Positions 30,644 to 39,806 of a DNA stretch of 44,542 nt are shown here, piece by piece (within the stretch, counting starts at the first letter, position 1; every line of letters starts with the position of its first letter). The position numbers and the translations under genes are program-made. The notes beneath the pieces were generated by a model, which was given only the letters and a program-made list of their open reading frames with translations, searched no databases and had not been told where the DNA came from. This stretch comes from Helicobacteraceae bacterium (GTDB lineage Bacteria > Campylobacterota > Campylobacteria > Campylobacterales > Sulfurimonadaceae): assembly GCA_027063225.1 (NCBI GenBank), contig JAMOSG010000020.1, positions 1-44,542 of the forward strand, read 5' to 3'.

Positions 30644-32005
30644 CTAGTTTCTATTAATAATACGCTTAGCTTTTTTAATAATATCTGTAATATTTGTTTT
30701 AATCCAATGTTTATCCATCCACTCTTGTGGACGAACTTCTACACCTTGCACAAGTACACCAAAGTGCAAGTGATCTCCCATAGCATAACCACTTTTACCT
30801 GTATTTGCAATAGTTTGTCTAGGTCTTGTTGTATCTCCTGCATTAACATTTAAACGTGAACAGTGTCCATAGATTGTGTAAAGTCCTAAACCGTGTGAAA
30901 TCATAGGCATATTTCCATAAAGGCCATTAAAATCTGCATACACAACCTCTCCACCATTTTGTGGACGAATAGGAGCGTGAGAATAACTTGCTAAATCTAA
31001 CCCTAAATGGTACGCTTCACTTACTTGCTCTCCTTTATAAAAATAGATTCTATGATCTCCAAAGTATGCTACAACTTTTGCATTTTTTAGAGGGTACATT
31101 CTACGGATTTTAAAATCGCTTATCATCTCATCTGAAACTTTTGAAGATAGCTTATGAATAAGCTCTTCATTCTTTGCACGCACATCTTCATTAATAAGTT
31201 TAAACTGCTCAATAGAATCTTCAACACCTTGAGTTTCTACAAAATCCTCTGCTAGATTTGCAATTTTTCCTTTTAAAAATCTATCTTTTAACTTAATTTT
31301 TGAAACTCTATATTGTCTATTTTTTAAATAAAGCGGTACATATGTTTTTGTTAAATTTCCAGCAAAGTCTTTTGCATAAACTGTTGCTCTAAAACTATTT
31401 TTAGTTACAGGCCATGCTAAAAGTGTAATATAATACCCCTCTTTATAAAAAGGTTGTACTTTAAACTTTTTCCCATTTGCTTCTACATAAAGTTCATCTA
31501 AATTATCATCAAGTGCCTGAAAAATAACAACTGCACTTCCACCTTTTGCAATTTTGTATGAGTTTTTAATAATACTTACTTGAGGACGTTTTTTATCTAT
31601 AGTAAGTTTTACACTTTTTTGTGCAACATTTCCTTTTAAAAAATCCCATTTACTTGCATCTCTAGCTTGAACAATAATAGTCACTTCACTCTCACGCATA
31701 GCATAGGCACTACGTGGTGGTTTTACTTTTAATGTTAAACCTTTTTCTGGTGCTAAAAAATGCTCCTGTGCTAATTCTATTTGATTAGAACTAGACTTTA
31801 AAACAATTCTATAATCTTTAATACCACTTGCATCATCTATAGATATTTCAAGGGGTGTTTTTAAGTTCCAATACCCATTTGTATTTATCTTAATCTCAGG
31901 AGCTACACGTTCAAACATCGAAGATGTTGAAACAAATACACCTATACCAACAAGTAGTACTACCAGTACTATTCCAAAAGGAAACGAATTTTTTCTTCTA
32001 GCCAT
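30644..32005 (-). CDS. Membrane-anchored M23 metallopeptidase (453 aa)
   Basis: A LytM-type peptidoglycan endopeptidase. A single membrane anchor lies at residues 9-27. Residues about 35-235 look like two Ig-like beta domains, and the peptidase domain is about 305-425. Zinc ligands are H333 and D337 (HLGLDLAS) and H414 (HLHFG), and H381 (YGHCSRL) is the catalytic His, so the enzyme should be active. An equivalent gene lies next to lpxC in Campylobacter as I recall. It probably trims peptide cross-links and affects cell shape. Confidence 0.9.
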   Translation of the reverse strand: MARRKNSFPFGIVLVVLLVGIGVFVSTSSMFERVAPEIKINTNGYWNLKTPLEISIDDASGIKDYRIVLKSSSNQIELAQEHFLAPEKGLTLKVKPPRSAYAMRESEVTIIVQARDASKWDFLKGNVAQKSVKLTIDKKRPQVSIIKNSYKIAKGGSAVVIFQALDDNLDELYVEANGKKFKVQPFYKEGYYITLLAWPVTKNSFRATVYAKDFAGNLTKTYVPLYLKNRQYRVSKIKLKDRFLKGKIANLAEDFVETQGVEDSIEQFKLINEDVRAKNEELIHKLSSKVSDEMISDFKIRRMYPLKNAKVVAYFGDHRIYFYKGEQVSEAYHLGLDLASYSHAPIRPQNGGEVVYADFNGLYGNMPMISHGLGLYTIYGHCSRLNVNAGDTTRPRQTIANTGKSGYAMGDHLHFGVLVQGVEVRPQEWMDKHWIKTNITDIIKKAKRIINRN

Positions 32006-32650
32006 TTAGTTATATTCCTTTATAATTTTTATCTTTTTTACATAGGGCAAGGCATATGCCTCTTGTGCAATCTCATGTGCCATCCACACAGTTGCACCAG
32101 TTTGCGTTAATAACTCATCATTAATCACAAACTCCGCTATAGTTGCATCTTTTTTTAAAACCATTGAGTCTAACATTTTTGCTTTTAAACGAAGATAAGA
32201 GAGAGGTTTATGCAAAAGTAGGTAATCTTTACAAGTTTTATACTCAGCACCAAACTCTATACTCTTAGAAAGTAAAGCAAATGTTATGCCATCAACTTCA
32301 TCACTTAAAAAGTTTTTACTCTTATAAACAAGCTCCCCACAAAGTGCTGTTGCCATCTTCTTGTTTATCTTTATATTTAAAGATTCTAAATATTCAAATA
32401 ACTCTTTTGCACTAAAATCTACTACTATCTTGAAATCTGCAGAAGGTGTCGGTGTTGTTTTTATTTTATCTATCCAAGGTAAAAAAGTAAATTTATAATC
32501 TACTTTCTCACCATAAAAAAGTGAAACTTTTTTATGTAAGGTTAAAAGATAACTATACAATAAAGAAGCACTAAATAAAAACTCCTCTTGCTGCACTACA
32601 ATTTCAATATGTTTATTCTCTTCTACTTTTACAAATAAGTTTTTATCCAT
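32006..32650 (-). CDS. Uncharacterised protein, weak resemblance to DHH phosphoesterases (214 aa)
   Basis: No clear family. The middle segment KKMATALCGELVYKSKNF recalls the ALxxGIxxDTGxF region of NrnA/RecJ-like DHH phosphoesterases, and the C-terminal ELLTQTGATVWMAHEIAQEA recalls their DHHA1 domain, but the metal-binding DHH motif itself is absent. If related, it is an inactive relative. It ends directly at the start of the M23 gene and lies 13 bases after flhB, so it is co-transcribed with both. No signal peptide or membrane helix is seen. Confidence 0.65.
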   Translation of the reverse strand: MDKNLFVKVEENKHIEIVVQQEEFLFSASLLYSYLLTLHKKVSLFYGEKVDYKFTFLPWIDKIKTTPTPSADFKIVVDFSAKELFEYLESLNIKINKKMATALCGELVYKSKNFLSDEVDGITFALLSKSIEFGAEYKTCKDYLLLHKPLSYLRLKAKMLDSMVLKKDATIAEFVINDELLTQTGATVWMAHEIAQEAYALPYVKKIKIIKEYN

Positions 32651-32663
32651 TCAAACTCCATCT

Positions 32664-33719
32664 CTACATTTTTTTATTCATTCTGTAAACATATGCTAAA
32701 ACATCAGCAACTGCTTTAAAAAGAGAATCTGGTATCTCTTTGTCTAAATCAACCTCTGCATATAAAGAGCGTGCAAGAGGTTTGTTCTCCACTACAGGAA
32801 CATCATTTTCTCTTGCTATTGCTTTTATTTTTTGTGCTACCATATCTACCCCTTTTGCAACAACAACGGGAGCTCTTGCATTAGAAGCATCATACTTTAG
32901 GGCAACTGCATAATGGGTAGGATTTGTTACTATAACATCTGCATTAGGCACTTCAGCCATCATACGTTTACGTGAAGCTTCCATTTGAAGTTGCCTAATT
33001 TTAGACTTAATGAGTGGATCTCCATCCATATTTTTCATCTCGTCTTTTACCTCTTGCTTACTCATCTTTAAATTATCAAAATATTGTTTACGCACAATAA
33101 TAATGTCAATAATCGCATAAAAGAAAATAATAAGAAGCATAACTCCCATAATAATAAGCATTTTCTCCTTAAGCCAATCAAGCTGATCACCTAAACTAAA
33201 AAGTGCAACAGTTGGAAGTTCTGTAATAAAATAGAAAAAAAGTAAAAAACCAACTCCTAAAGTGGTAAAAGATTTAAAAGTAATCTTTACCCCTTCGATC
33301 AGTTTTTTCATAGAAAAAAGATTTCCTAAACCTTTAATAGGATCTATCTTTTTAAAATCTGGAATAAGAGGTTTTGTAGTAAATATAAATCCAAATTGTG
33401 AAACCGCTGCAACAATTCCAGCAATCGCAACAGATACAGCTAAAGGCATAACAATAAGTAAAAACTCTTTTACTGTCACAAGTGCTATATCGACCATTAA
33501 GCGAGTATCTAACTCACTTCCCATCATAGAAAAATAGTAAAGAAAAAGTTTTACAGTATGCTCTTTCATAAATGGAAAAAGCATTAAAAAAGTTAAAATT
33601 GCTACAAAAAGGGTAATAACCCCAGAAACATCTTGTGATTTTGGAACATTACCATCTTTTCTGGCATCTTCAATCTTCTTGGGGGTCGGTTCTTCTGTTT
33701 TTTCAGCATCATCTGCCAT
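32664..33719 (-). CDS. flhB: Flagellar export apparatus protein FlhB (351 aa)
   Basis: An inner-membrane component of the flagellar type III secretion gate that switches substrate specificity. Four membrane helices lie in residues 30-210. The cytoplasmic autocleavage motif NPTH is at 266-269 (VIVTNPTHYAVAL). The N-terminus ADDAEKTEEPTPKKIEDARKDG is characteristic. With the pse genes further along the window it indicates a motile, probably flagellin-glycosylating bacterium. Confidence 0.96.
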   Translation of the reverse strand: MADDAEKTEEPTPKKIEDARKDGNVPKSQDVSGVITLFVAILTFLMLFPFMKEHTVKLFLYYFSMMGSELDTRLMVDIALVTVKEFLLIVMPLAVSVAIAGIVAAVSQFGFIFTTKPLIPDFKKIDPIKGLGNLFSMKKLIEGVKITFKSFTTLGVGFLLFFYFITELPTVALFSLGDQLDWLKEKMLIIMGVMLLIIFFYAIIDIIIVRKQYFDNLKMSKQEVKDEMKNMDGDPLIKSKIRQLQMEASRKRMMAEVPNADVIVTNPTHYAVALKYDASNARAPVVVAKGVDMVAQKIKAIARENDVPVVENKPLARSLYAEVDLDKEIPDSLFKAVADVLAYVYRMNKKM

Positions 33720-33735
33720 AAACTATATCCCTTTT

Positions 33736-34551
33736 TCAATCCACCTTCATAGATAAATCTATCCAACGTGACTGATGAATCATCGCTCCACTACTAATTG
33801 CATCAACTCCACTTTGTGCATAAGACTCTATTGTTTCAAGCGAAATATTTCCACTTGCTTCAAGTAAAATATGGGGATGGTGTTCATCTCTATAAGCTAC
33901 TATTTTTTTTATCTCATCTGGTGTCATATTGTCACACATAACGATATCTGCATTTGCTTCAAATGCCATTTTTGCAATATCAAAAGTTTCAGCTTCCACT
34001 TCAATTTTTGTTGTAAAAGGGATAACCTCTCTTGCTTTTGCAATATACTCTTTTAAATTTGCAATAGTTTTTAAGTGAGTATCTTTTATCATTAAACTAT
34101 CATCAAGACCCATTCTATGATTAAGTGCACCACCACAACGTGAAGCATACTTTTCAAATAAACGTAAATTTGGTCTTGTTTTTCTAGTATCTAAAAGCTT
34201 TACACCATAAGGCTTAATGATTTTTGCATAACTATTTGTAAGTGTTGCAATAGAACTTGCATGAAGCACAAGATTTAAAATAGTTCTCTCACAACGAAGC
34301 AATGTATGAGAGTCCCCTTTAAATGTTGCAATAACCTCACCTTTTACAAAACTCTCTTTATCAGTTTTAAGCCAATTCACTTCAAAATTTTCTAATTTTG
34401 CAAGCTCATCTACATATAAAACTCCAGCAACAACACCATCACTTTTTGCAATAATTTTTGCCGTTGTATCTTTTTTTGGCTCAACTAATGCAAATAAATC
34501 TCCACGCCCTACATCTTCAGCAAGTGCATTTTTTACAAACTCTTTAATCAT
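33736..34551 (-). CDS. nadC: Quinolinate phosphoribosyltransferase (NadC, 271 aa)
   Basis: Converts quinolinate and PRPP to nicotinate mononucleotide in de novo NAD synthesis. The family segments ALAEDVGRGDLF, LLDTRKTRPNLR and NHRMGLDDSLMIKDTH are intact, and EASGNISLETIESYAQSGVD forms the C-terminal phosphate site. The ATG at 34551 overlaps the nadA stop as ATGA; the upstream extension to 34587 is a shadow. Coupled to nadA, its direct pathway predecessor. Confidence 0.96.
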   Translation of the reverse strand: MIKEFVKNALAEDVGRGDLFALVEPKKDTTAKIIAKSDGVVAGVLYVDELAKLENFEVNWLKTDKESFVKGEVIATFKGDSHTLLRCERTILNLVLHASSIATLTNSYAKIIKPYGVKLLDTRKTRPNLRLFEKYASRCGGALNHRMGLDDSLMIKDTHLKTIANLKEYIAKAREVIPFTTKIEVEAETFDIAKMAFEANADIVMCDNMTPDEIKKIVAYRDEHHPHILLEASGNISLETIESYAQSGVDAISSGAMIHQSRWIDLSMKVD

Positions 34552-35558
34552 AATGCCATCATTCTCTCTAGTGCAATTTTTGCCCATTTTTGCGTTGTTT
34601 CATCTACAAAAATCTCATTTATCGGGCTACCATCTTCAATAGCTTTAAGTGTTGCATACACATCTTGAAGCGTTGTTTCATTCATTGTTGGACACTCTGG
34701 TTTTGTAGAACTTAGAACATACGTATTATTTGGACGTAAACGGTTCACCATATTAAACTCAGTTCCAACAACCACTTTTTGTTCTGCTGGGAGCTCTTTT
34801 ATATATTTAATAAGTTGTGATGTTGAACCAACAAAATCGCTTGCTTGACAAACAGCTGGATCACACTCTGGGTGTGTTGCAACCAAAATACCAGGGTATT
34901 TATTTCTAAAAAATTCAATATCTTCTACACTAAAGAGTTGATGAACAGAACAAAAACCATCATAACAGATAATATCAGCTGCAGCAATATCACGGCCATC
35001 TCCAATAACTGCAGATTTTAAACCCATCTCATTAGCAATATTTTGTCCAAGGCATCTATCTGGTACAAAAAGGATTTTTTTACCCTCTTTAAGAGCTGTT
35101 GTAATGATTGTTTTAGCATTAGAACTTGTACAAACCATTCCACCCATCTCACCAACTTTTGCTTTTACAACCACATCTGAATTAATGTAAGTAATTGGTA
35201 AAATATTTTCATTTGAAATACCTGCACTATTAAGCGCTTTTACTGCTTCATCAAACTGTGTACCGTTTATCATACTAGCCATTGCACACTCTGCAACTTT
35301 TGGCATAACAACACGTTTATGTGGGCTTAAAACTTTAACACTCTGCCCCATAAAACCAACACCACAAAAAAGTACAAACTCTGCATCATCATCACGTGTC
35401 TTTTTCGCGAGTTCTAAAGAGTCTCCAGTAATATCACCAACTTCAAAAACCTCATCTCTTTGATAAAAATGTGCAACAATTGTTACACTTAACTTCTCTT
35501 TGAGTCTTTGTATCTCTTTTTTTAGTTCTTCATTGCTTAGTTGCACAATCCTACCCAC
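34548..35558 (-). CDS. nadA: Quinolinate synthase (NadA, 336 aa)
   Basis: A 4Fe-4S enzyme that condenses iminoaspartate with dihydroxyacetone phosphate to give quinolinate. The segments VAHFYQRDEV, CGVGFMGQSVKVLSP and VCTSSNAK are typical, and ATHPECDPAVCQASDFVGST lies in the central domain. The start is uncertain: GTG at 35558 and GTG at 35546 are both possible, with AGG-containing sequence before each. A TATAAT lies 22 bases before the longer start. It begins the nadA-nadC-flhB transcription run. Confidence 0.95.
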   Translation of the reverse strand: MGRIVQLSNEELKKEIQRLKEKLSVTIVAHFYQRDEVFEVGDITGDSLELAKKTRDDDAEFVLFCGVGFMGQSVKVLSPHKRVVMPKVAECAMASMINGTQFDEAVKALNSAGISNENILPITYINSDVVVKAKVGEMGGMVCTSSNAKTIITTALKEGKKILFVPDRCLGQNIANEMGLKSAVIGDGRDIAAADIICYDGFCSVHQLFSVEDIEFFRNKYPGILVATHPECDPAVCQASDFVGSTSQLIKYIKELPAEQKVVVGTEFNMVNRLRPNNTYVLSSTKPECPTMNETTLQDVYATLKAIEDGSPINEIFVDETTQKWAKIALERMMAL

Positions 35559-35579
35559 CTATTTTTAAAAAGTTACATA

Positions 35580-35585
35580 ATTATA
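35580..35585 (-). promoter_or_regulatory. Candidate -10 box for nadA
   Basis: TATAAT on the minus strand in the very AT-rich 77-bp gap between the AI-2E transporter gene and nadA. It is 22 bases before the first possible nadA start. A clear -35 is not visible, as usual in Campylobacterota. Confidence 0.45.
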
Positions 35586-35635
35586 ACAAATTTATATTTT
35601 CTTACCTAATATTAATATAGATAAAATATTATTTT

Positions 35636-36673
35636 TTACACTAAAGCATCACTTCTTGCTTCAAAAAGTTTTAAAACTGTAAAGAAAAATGCAGTAATTG
35701 CAGGACCTAGAATCATCCCCCAAAAACCAAATGTTGTAAGACCAGCAATAATAGAGAAGAAAATAACAAGCTCATTTAAGCGAGTGTCATCATCTTCTAA
35801 AAGTCTTGCGTTAATCTCTTTTATAATCAACGGCTTGATAAAAGTATCTGCTACTATTGAGATAACAACAATAGAATAAGCTGCTATAAAAATAGCATTT
35901 GACGTATCACCAATAGAGAATTCATACACCATAAATGGAAACCACATTAAAAATCCACCAACAACAGGTAACAAAGAAGCAAATCCATACATAATGCCAA
36001 ACAGTAAGCCATTGTAACCCATAAAAGAAACCGCTATTCCAAAGAGTGCTCCTTGAAACATTGCATTAACAATAATGCTATAAAAAACAACACTCATAAC
36101 AGAGGAGAGCTCTTGTGCTAAAATATCTGCTTCATTTACAGAGATATGCACAACACGTTTTAAAAACGCCACAATACTACTTCCATAATATTGCGCAAAA
36201 AAGTAAAACACCACAACTAAAAAAGCATTTTTTACAAATACTGCACTGTATGAGCCTATTTTTGCAGCAAATGCAAAAAGGGTTTTTGTTAAAGAGTTAA
36301 TATCTATATTATCTACAAACTCCCCTACGTAGGGTTTTATAAAGAGTAGATACTCTGGTGCATTATGGACAATATTTTGAATAAACACTTCAACTTTTTT
36401 AAACTCTTGTGGGTCTATGCTGTTGAGCTGCAGAGTAAAACTTGTTAAAAAGTACCCAAGTGGTGCAAAAAACATCATCGCTAAAAGCATACTAGAGATG
36501 ATAGTAGCAAGTGTTTTGCTATTAAATAGCACTTCTAAATAACGCTGCACACTTGCAGTAGAGATAGCAAGTAAAAGTGCAATAGTAATAGAGAGTAAGT
36601 AAGGTTCATAAAGTCTATACAACCAATAAAGCGACGTAGCAAAAAGTACTGCTACAAACATTTGTGGCTTCAA
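35636..36673 (-). CDS. AI-2E family transporter (345 aa)
   Basis: A membrane protein of the AI-2 exporter-like (UPF0118) superfamily with about eight helices, two near the N-terminus (3-45), a long extracytoplasmic stretch at about 80-125, and the conserved C-terminal block [20 protein letters not shown]. Members export diverse solutes, including Na+/H+ exchange in some; the name does not establish AI-2 transport. It overlaps ruvB by 4 bases and closes the panB-ruvB unit. Confidence 0.88.
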   Translation of the reverse strand: MKPQMFVAVLFATSLYWLYRLYEPYLLSITIALLLAISTASVQRYLEVLFNSKTLATIISSMLLAMMFFAPLGYFLTSFTLQLNSIDPQEFKKVEVFIQNIVHNAPEYLLFIKPYVGEFVDNIDINSLTKTLFAFAAKIGSYSAVFVKNAFLVVVFYFFAQYYGSSIVAFLKRVVHISVNEADILAQELSSVMSVVFYSIIVNAMFQGALFGIAVSFMGYNGLLFGIMYGFASLLPVVGGFLMWFPFMVYEFSIGDTSNAIFIAAYSIVVISIVADTFIKPLIIKEINARLLEDDDTRLNELVIFFSIIAGLTTFGFWGMILGPAITAFFFTVLKLFEARSDALV

Positions 36674-37686
36674 AAGAGTGTTCCCTCCTGTTGTGGTGGT
36701 TGAATGTTTAGAACATCAAATGTTTTATGTGTTGCAACTCTACCTTTTGCGGTTCGCTCTAAATACCCATTTGCTATAAGGTAAGGCTCAAGAACATCCT
36801 CTACTGTTCCCTCATCTTCACTCAGTGTTGCAGCGATATTACTAAGCCCCATTGGTTTACCATTTGCAGTTGCTAAAAGCTCTAAAAGCTTAATATCCAT
36901 CTCATCAAACCCATGTGTATTAATTCCTAGCTCATCTAAAGCATACTTTGTAGTTTTTAAAGAGATTGTATCTTCATCTGCTACATCTGCAAAATCTCTT
37001 ACACGCCGAAGAAGTCTTAGTGCTATACGAGGCGTTGCACGGCTGCGTTTTGCTATCTCTAATGCAGCTTTATGCTCCACCTCTTTACCAAGTTTTGTTG
37101 CCGCTTGCTCTATAATTTTTGCAAGCTCCTCAGGTTTATAAAACTGCATACGAAAGTTCATTCCAAATCTATCACGTAAAGGGTTAGAAAGCATCCCTGC
37201 ACGTGTTGTTGCACCTATGAGTGTAAAGCGAGGCAAATCTATTTTTACTGTTTGCGCAGCTGGTCCACTTCCTATAATAATGTCGATGCGGTAATCTTCC
37301 ATAGAGGAGTAAAGTATCTCTTCAACTGCAGGTGAGAGGCGGTGAATTTCATCTATAAATAAAATATCACCCTCCTCTAGGTTTGTTAAAATTGCCGCTA
37401 AATCACCACTTTTTTCTATCATGGGGGCCGCTGTTACTTTTATGTTTGCATTCATTTCATTAGCAATAATAAGAGCCAAAGTTGTTTTTCCAAGCCCTGG
37501 AGGTCCAAAAAACAAGATATGATCTAACGCTTCATCTCTTTTTTTTGAAGCTTCTATAAAAACAGAGAGATTTTTTTTAATCTGCTCTTGCCCTATATAC
37601 CCACTCCATGCACTTGGGCGGAGTGTGCTTTCGCTGTTTTGCTCACTAAAATCGAATGTTTCTATCTCAACTAAACGTTCACTCAT
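36670..37686 (-). CDS. ruvB: Holliday junction helicase motor RuvB (338 aa)
   Basis: The AAA+ hexameric motor that drives branch migration with RuvA. Walker [10 protein letters not shown] is at residues 61-69, Walker [12 protein letters not shown] follows at about 102, and the sensor [17 protein letters not shown] and C-terminal winged helix (RTAKGRVAT) are present. The first base overlaps the panB stop. Note that integron recombination of attC sites leaves a junction that needs host replication, not RuvAB, for resolution. Confidence 0.97.
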   Translation of the reverse strand: MSERLVEIETFDFSEQNSESTLRPSAWSGYIGQEQIKKNLSVFIEASKKRDEALDHILFFGPPGLGKTTLALIIANEMNANIKVTAAPMIEKSGDLAAILTNLEEGDILFIDEIHRLSPAVEEILYSSMEDYRIDIIIGSGPAAQTVKIDLPRFTLIGATTRAGMLSNPLRDRFGMNFRMQFYKPEELAKIIEQAATKLGKEVEHKAALEIAKRSRATPRIALRLLRRVRDFADVADEDTISLKTTKYALDELGINTHGFDEMDIKLLELLATANGKPMGLSNIAATLSEDEGTVEDVLEPYLIANGYLERTAKGRVATHKTFDVLNIQPPQQEGTLF

Positions 37687-38477
37687 TAGTATGTATGTTC
37701 CTCTTTTGGAAACTCTCTTTTTTCAACTTCATTTTTGTAGTTTGCAACTGCTTCTTTTACAAGTGTTGCACCATCGAGATATTTTTTTACAAATTTTGGA
37801 GTAAATGCTTCAAAAAAGCCTAGCATATCGGAAAACACAAGCACTTGCCCATCTACCTCAGCTCCAGCACCAATGCCAATAACTGGAACAGAAACACTTT
37901 GTGCTACCTCTTTGGCTACATCTGCTTTTACACCCTCTATAACCATACAAAAAGCACCCGCTTCTTCGATTGCTTTTGCATCTTTTAAGAGGCGTTTTTT
38001 CTCTTTTTCATCTTTACCTTTTACTTTGTAACCACCCTCTCCACGAACAGATTGTGGTAAAAGCCCAATATGCCCACAAACAGCTATACCATTTGATGTA
38101 AGATATTTTACAACATCTGCTTTCTCTTTGCCACCCTCTATTTTTACACAATCTGCTTTTGTTTGTTGAAACACTTTTGTAGCATTTTTTAAAGCATCTT
38201 TTTTGTTTGTGTATGTTCCAAAAGGCATATCACACACCACAAAACTGTTTTGTGCTCCACGACACACTGCATTTGTGTGGTAAATCATCTGATCAAGCGT
38301 TGCACTGAGGGTATCTTCTTTGCCTGCAAAGCTCATGTTGAGGCTATCGCCTACTAAAATCATATCTGCACTCTCATCAAAAAGTGATGCAAAAAGTGCA
38401 TCATAAGCTGTTATCATCACCAAAGGTTTTACACCTTTACTCTTTTGTATGGAAGTTATACTCATCTTTTTTTTCAT
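37686..38477 (-). CDS. panB: 3-methyl-2-oxobutanoate hydroxymethyltransferase (PanB, 263 aa)
   Basis: The first committed step of pantothenate synthesis, using methylenetetrahydrofolate. Signature segments are [38 protein letters not shown], and [24 protein letters not shown] (each read in part), containing the metal and ketopantoate ligands. It is the first gene of the panB-ruvB-AI-2E unit and lies 81 bp downstream of the integron integrase on the same strand, so the integron has its inner edge here. Confidence 0.95.
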   Translation of the reverse strand: MKKKMSITSIQKSKGVKPLVMITAYDALFASLFDESADMILVGDSLNMSFAGKEDTLSATLDQMIYHTNAVCRGAQNSFVVCDMPFGTYTNKKDALKNATKVFQQTKADCVKIEGGKEKADVVKYLTSNGIAVCGHIGLLPQSVRGEGGYKVKGKDEKEKKRLLKDAKAIEEAGAFCMVIEGVKADVAKEVAQSVSVPVIGIGAGAEVDGQVLVFSDMLGFFEAFTPKFVKKYLDGATLVKEAVANYKNEVEKREFPKEEHTY

Positions 38478-38515
38478 AGTGGTACTCTTTTTTATTTTTC
38501 TAGTTCTATTTTAAC

Positions 38516-38552
38516 AAAAAAAATCTAATACTCAGCCAAAAGGTTTACTGAG
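38516..38552 (-). terminator. Probable intrinsic terminator of the integrase gene
   Basis: On the minus strand, just after the integrase stop, CTCAG and CTGAG bracket a loop that also holds a CC-TTTT-GG pairing (38531-38552). Seven bases later there is a run of eight T. The stem is short, so termination may be partial and some read-through into panB is possible. Confidence 0.45.
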
Positions 38553-38558
38553 GGGTTG

Positions 38559-39527
38559 TTAAAAGTCTAAAGGGCTTTGGAGTTTTGGTTTGTTCATCTC
38601 ACTTACAACATGAGTGTATATCATAGTCGTTTCAACAGACTTATGACCCAAAAGTTCTTGAATACTCCGTAAATCTACTCCTGCTTGAAGTAGATGTGTA
38701 GCATACGAATGGCGAAATATATGGGAGGTTATACGTTTGTTTATATTTGCTTTTTGGGCTGCTACTTTTATATTTCTACCAAGAGTTTTAGGGTGAATAT
38801 GATGACGACGAATTACATTGGTTCTTGGGTCTTGTGAAAGATTTTTCATCGGAAAAAGATATTGCCATTTAAAATCAAATTTACTGTTTGGATATTTTTT
38901 TTCATAAGCAAATGGAATATATACACTTCCATAACCATCTTTTAAATCAACTATATGTTGCTCTTTTACTTTTTTGACTTGCACTAAAAGCTCCTCTTTT
39001 AACTTAAACGGTAGAGGTAAAGTTCTGTCTTTTAAAGATTTAGAATCCCAAATATAAATCTTATCAAATCCAAAATCTATATCTTTGATACGAATATTTA
39101 AAACCTCACTCATGCGAAGTCCACAACCATACATTAAAGAAACAATAAGCTTATAAATACCTCCAAGGTACGATAAAACTTTTTGAACTTCCTCTTTAGT
39201 TAAAACAACAGGTATATGTTTACGCTCTTGAGCTCTAAGTGCTTGAATGTTCCATTTAGTTGTATCAATACCTAAAACTTCTTTGTACAAAAATAGTATT
39301 GCTGCAAATGCTTGATTTTGTGTTGTAGGACTTACTTTTTTCTCTGTGGCTAAATGGGTTAAAAAAGCTTCTATCTCATTTTTTTGCATCTCAATAGGAT
39401 GTTTCTTGTTGTGAAAAAGTATATAATGCTTTATCCAATGAGTATATGTTTGCTCTGTTGAATAACTATAATGTTTAAAACGTATCTTATCACGAACAAT
39501 ATCAAGTAATTTTTTACGCTTTTGCAT
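38559..39527 (-). CDS. intI: Integron integrase (IntI family tyrosine recombinase, 322 aa)
   Basis: A site-specific recombinase that inserts and excises gene cassettes at attI and attC. The catalytic residues R138 ([10 protein letters not shown]), H269 and R272 ([13 protein letters not shown]), H295 (LLGHKSV) and Y304 (TMIYTHV) are intact. What marks it as IntI and not XerC/D or a phage integrase is the extra patch between the second and third boxes, residues about 198-245 ([14 protein letters not shown], then KWQYLFP and [15 protein letters not shown]). The frame is open to 39557, but the ATG at 39527 has a perfect AAGGAG 7 bases upstream, and the longer start lies inside the predicted -10 of its promoter. 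It points away from the cassette array, as in most integrons. Confidence 0.95.
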   Translation of the reverse strand: MQKRKKLLDIVRDKIRFKHYSYSTEQTYTHWIKHYILFHNKKHPIEMQKNEIEAFLTHLATEKKVSPTTQNQAFAAILFLYKEVLGIDTTKWNIQALRAQERKHIPVVLTKEEVQKVLSYLGGIYKLIVSLMYGCGLRMSEVLNIRIKDIDFGFDKIYIWDSKSLKDRTLPLPFKLKEELLVQVKKVKEQHIVDLKDGYGSVYIPFAYEKKYPNSKFDFKWQYLFPMKNLSQDPRTNVIRRHHIHPKTLGRNIKVAAQKANINKRITSHIFRHSYATHLLQAGVDLRSIQELLGHKSVETTMIYTHVVSEMNKPKLQSPLDF

Positions 39528-39534
39528 CACAAAA

Positions 39535-39540
39535 CTCCTT
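39535..39540 (-). promoter_or_regulatory. Ribosome binding site fixing the intI start
   Basis: AAGGAG on the minus strand, 7 bases before the ATG at 39527. It decides between this start and the longer open frame that begins at 39557. Confidence 0.8.
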
Positions 39541-39546
39541 AAATTT

Positions 39547-39570
39547 TTAAGGGACATTATGTCCTTTTAA
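39547..39570. repeat. Palindrome 1 (overlaps the intI -10 box)
   Basis: Two outward half-sites, GGGACAT and ATGTCC, meet with a single T between them and are flanked on both sides by TTAA. The half-site fits the pattern RTGTCYTTTTAAT that recurs in palindromes 2 and 3. Position over PintI suggests an operator. Confidence 0.6.
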
Positions 39571-39585
39571 GTGATTTTTTAACAA
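39556..39585 (-). promoter_or_regulatory. Candidate intI promoter (PintI)
   Basis: On the minus strand, TTGTTA (39585-39580) and CATAAT (39561-39556) are separated by 18 bases. The -10 box forms the centre of palindrome 1, so anything binding the palindrome would block transcription. Transcription would begin near 39549, giving a leader of about 22 bases before the ATG at 39527. Confidence 0.55.
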
Positions 39586-39594
39586 TTAAGTCAC

Positions 39595-39638
39595 AAAGTG
39601 TCTTTTTAATGCTCTAATAGTAATTAAAAAGACACTTT
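39595..39638. repeat. Palindrome 2: 16-bp perfect inverted repeat
   Basis: AAAGTGTCTTTTTAAT (39595-39610) and its exact complement ATTAAAAAGACACTTT (39623-39638) are separated by 12 bases. Each arm contains a GTGTC-TTTTTAAT half-site, but here the half-sites point inward, opposite to palindromes 1 and 3. It could also extrude as a hairpin. Confidence 0.65.
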
Positions 39639-39708
39639 AACTTTAAGAAATTTAGCATAAAAAATAGCATTATTTTAAAAATATGGCAAATTGATATATT
39701 TTTTAATA

Positions 39709-39737
39709 ATTAAAGGACATTCTAGTGTTCTTTTAAT
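39709..39737. repeat. Palindrome 3 upstream of Pc
   Basis: ATTAAAGGACAT (39709-39720) and GTGTTCTTTTAAT (39725-39737) are outward half-sites of the same type as in palindrome 1, separated by 4 bases. It ends 25 bases before the Pc -10 box, so it covers the usual -35 position region and may control cassette expression. Confidence 0.55.
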
Positions 39738-39739
39738 AT

Positions 39740-39791
39740 CGATGTTTTGTAGTGTTTGTGATATAATGTTCCTTGAATAAATAGTTATAAC
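39740..39791 (+). other. attI: attI recombination site (approximate)
   Basis: The first cassette joins at GTTATAA (39784-39790), giving a crossover between G39784 and T39785, in agreement with the G/TT rule of all other junctions in the array. The left limit is a guess; attI sites generally span about 60 bases on the integrase side. The site lies directly downstream of Pc. Confidence 0.55.
39759..39767 (+). promoter_or_regulatory. Candidate cassette promoter Pc (extended -10)
   Basis: TGATATAAT contains TATAAT at 39762-39767 with the TG of an extended -10, which can replace a -35 box; none is evident. Transcription would begin near 39774, just before the attI crossover, and read into cassette 1. 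This is the position expected of Pc in an integron. Confidence 0.6.
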
Positions 39792-39806
39792 CAGAAGGAA
39801 GTTTTT

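Larger units (their letters stand above)
39528..39806. promoter_or_regulatory. Integron control region between intI and the first cassette
   Basis: This 279-bp AT-rich stretch holds the promoter of intI (minus strand), the cassette promoter Pc (plus strand), three related palindromes and the attI site. No protein-coding frame is supported in it. The separate elements are listed individually. Confidence 0.75.

Noticed and set aside
39528-39557. Longer integrase start at 39557
   Set aside because: It would start inside the proposed -10 box, has no good ribosome binding site and adds residues not typical of IntI.
39528-39806. LexA (SOS) operator controlling intI
   Set aside because: No CTGT-N8-ACAG type box is visible; the palindromes here have a different core, and Campylobacterota generally lack LexA.
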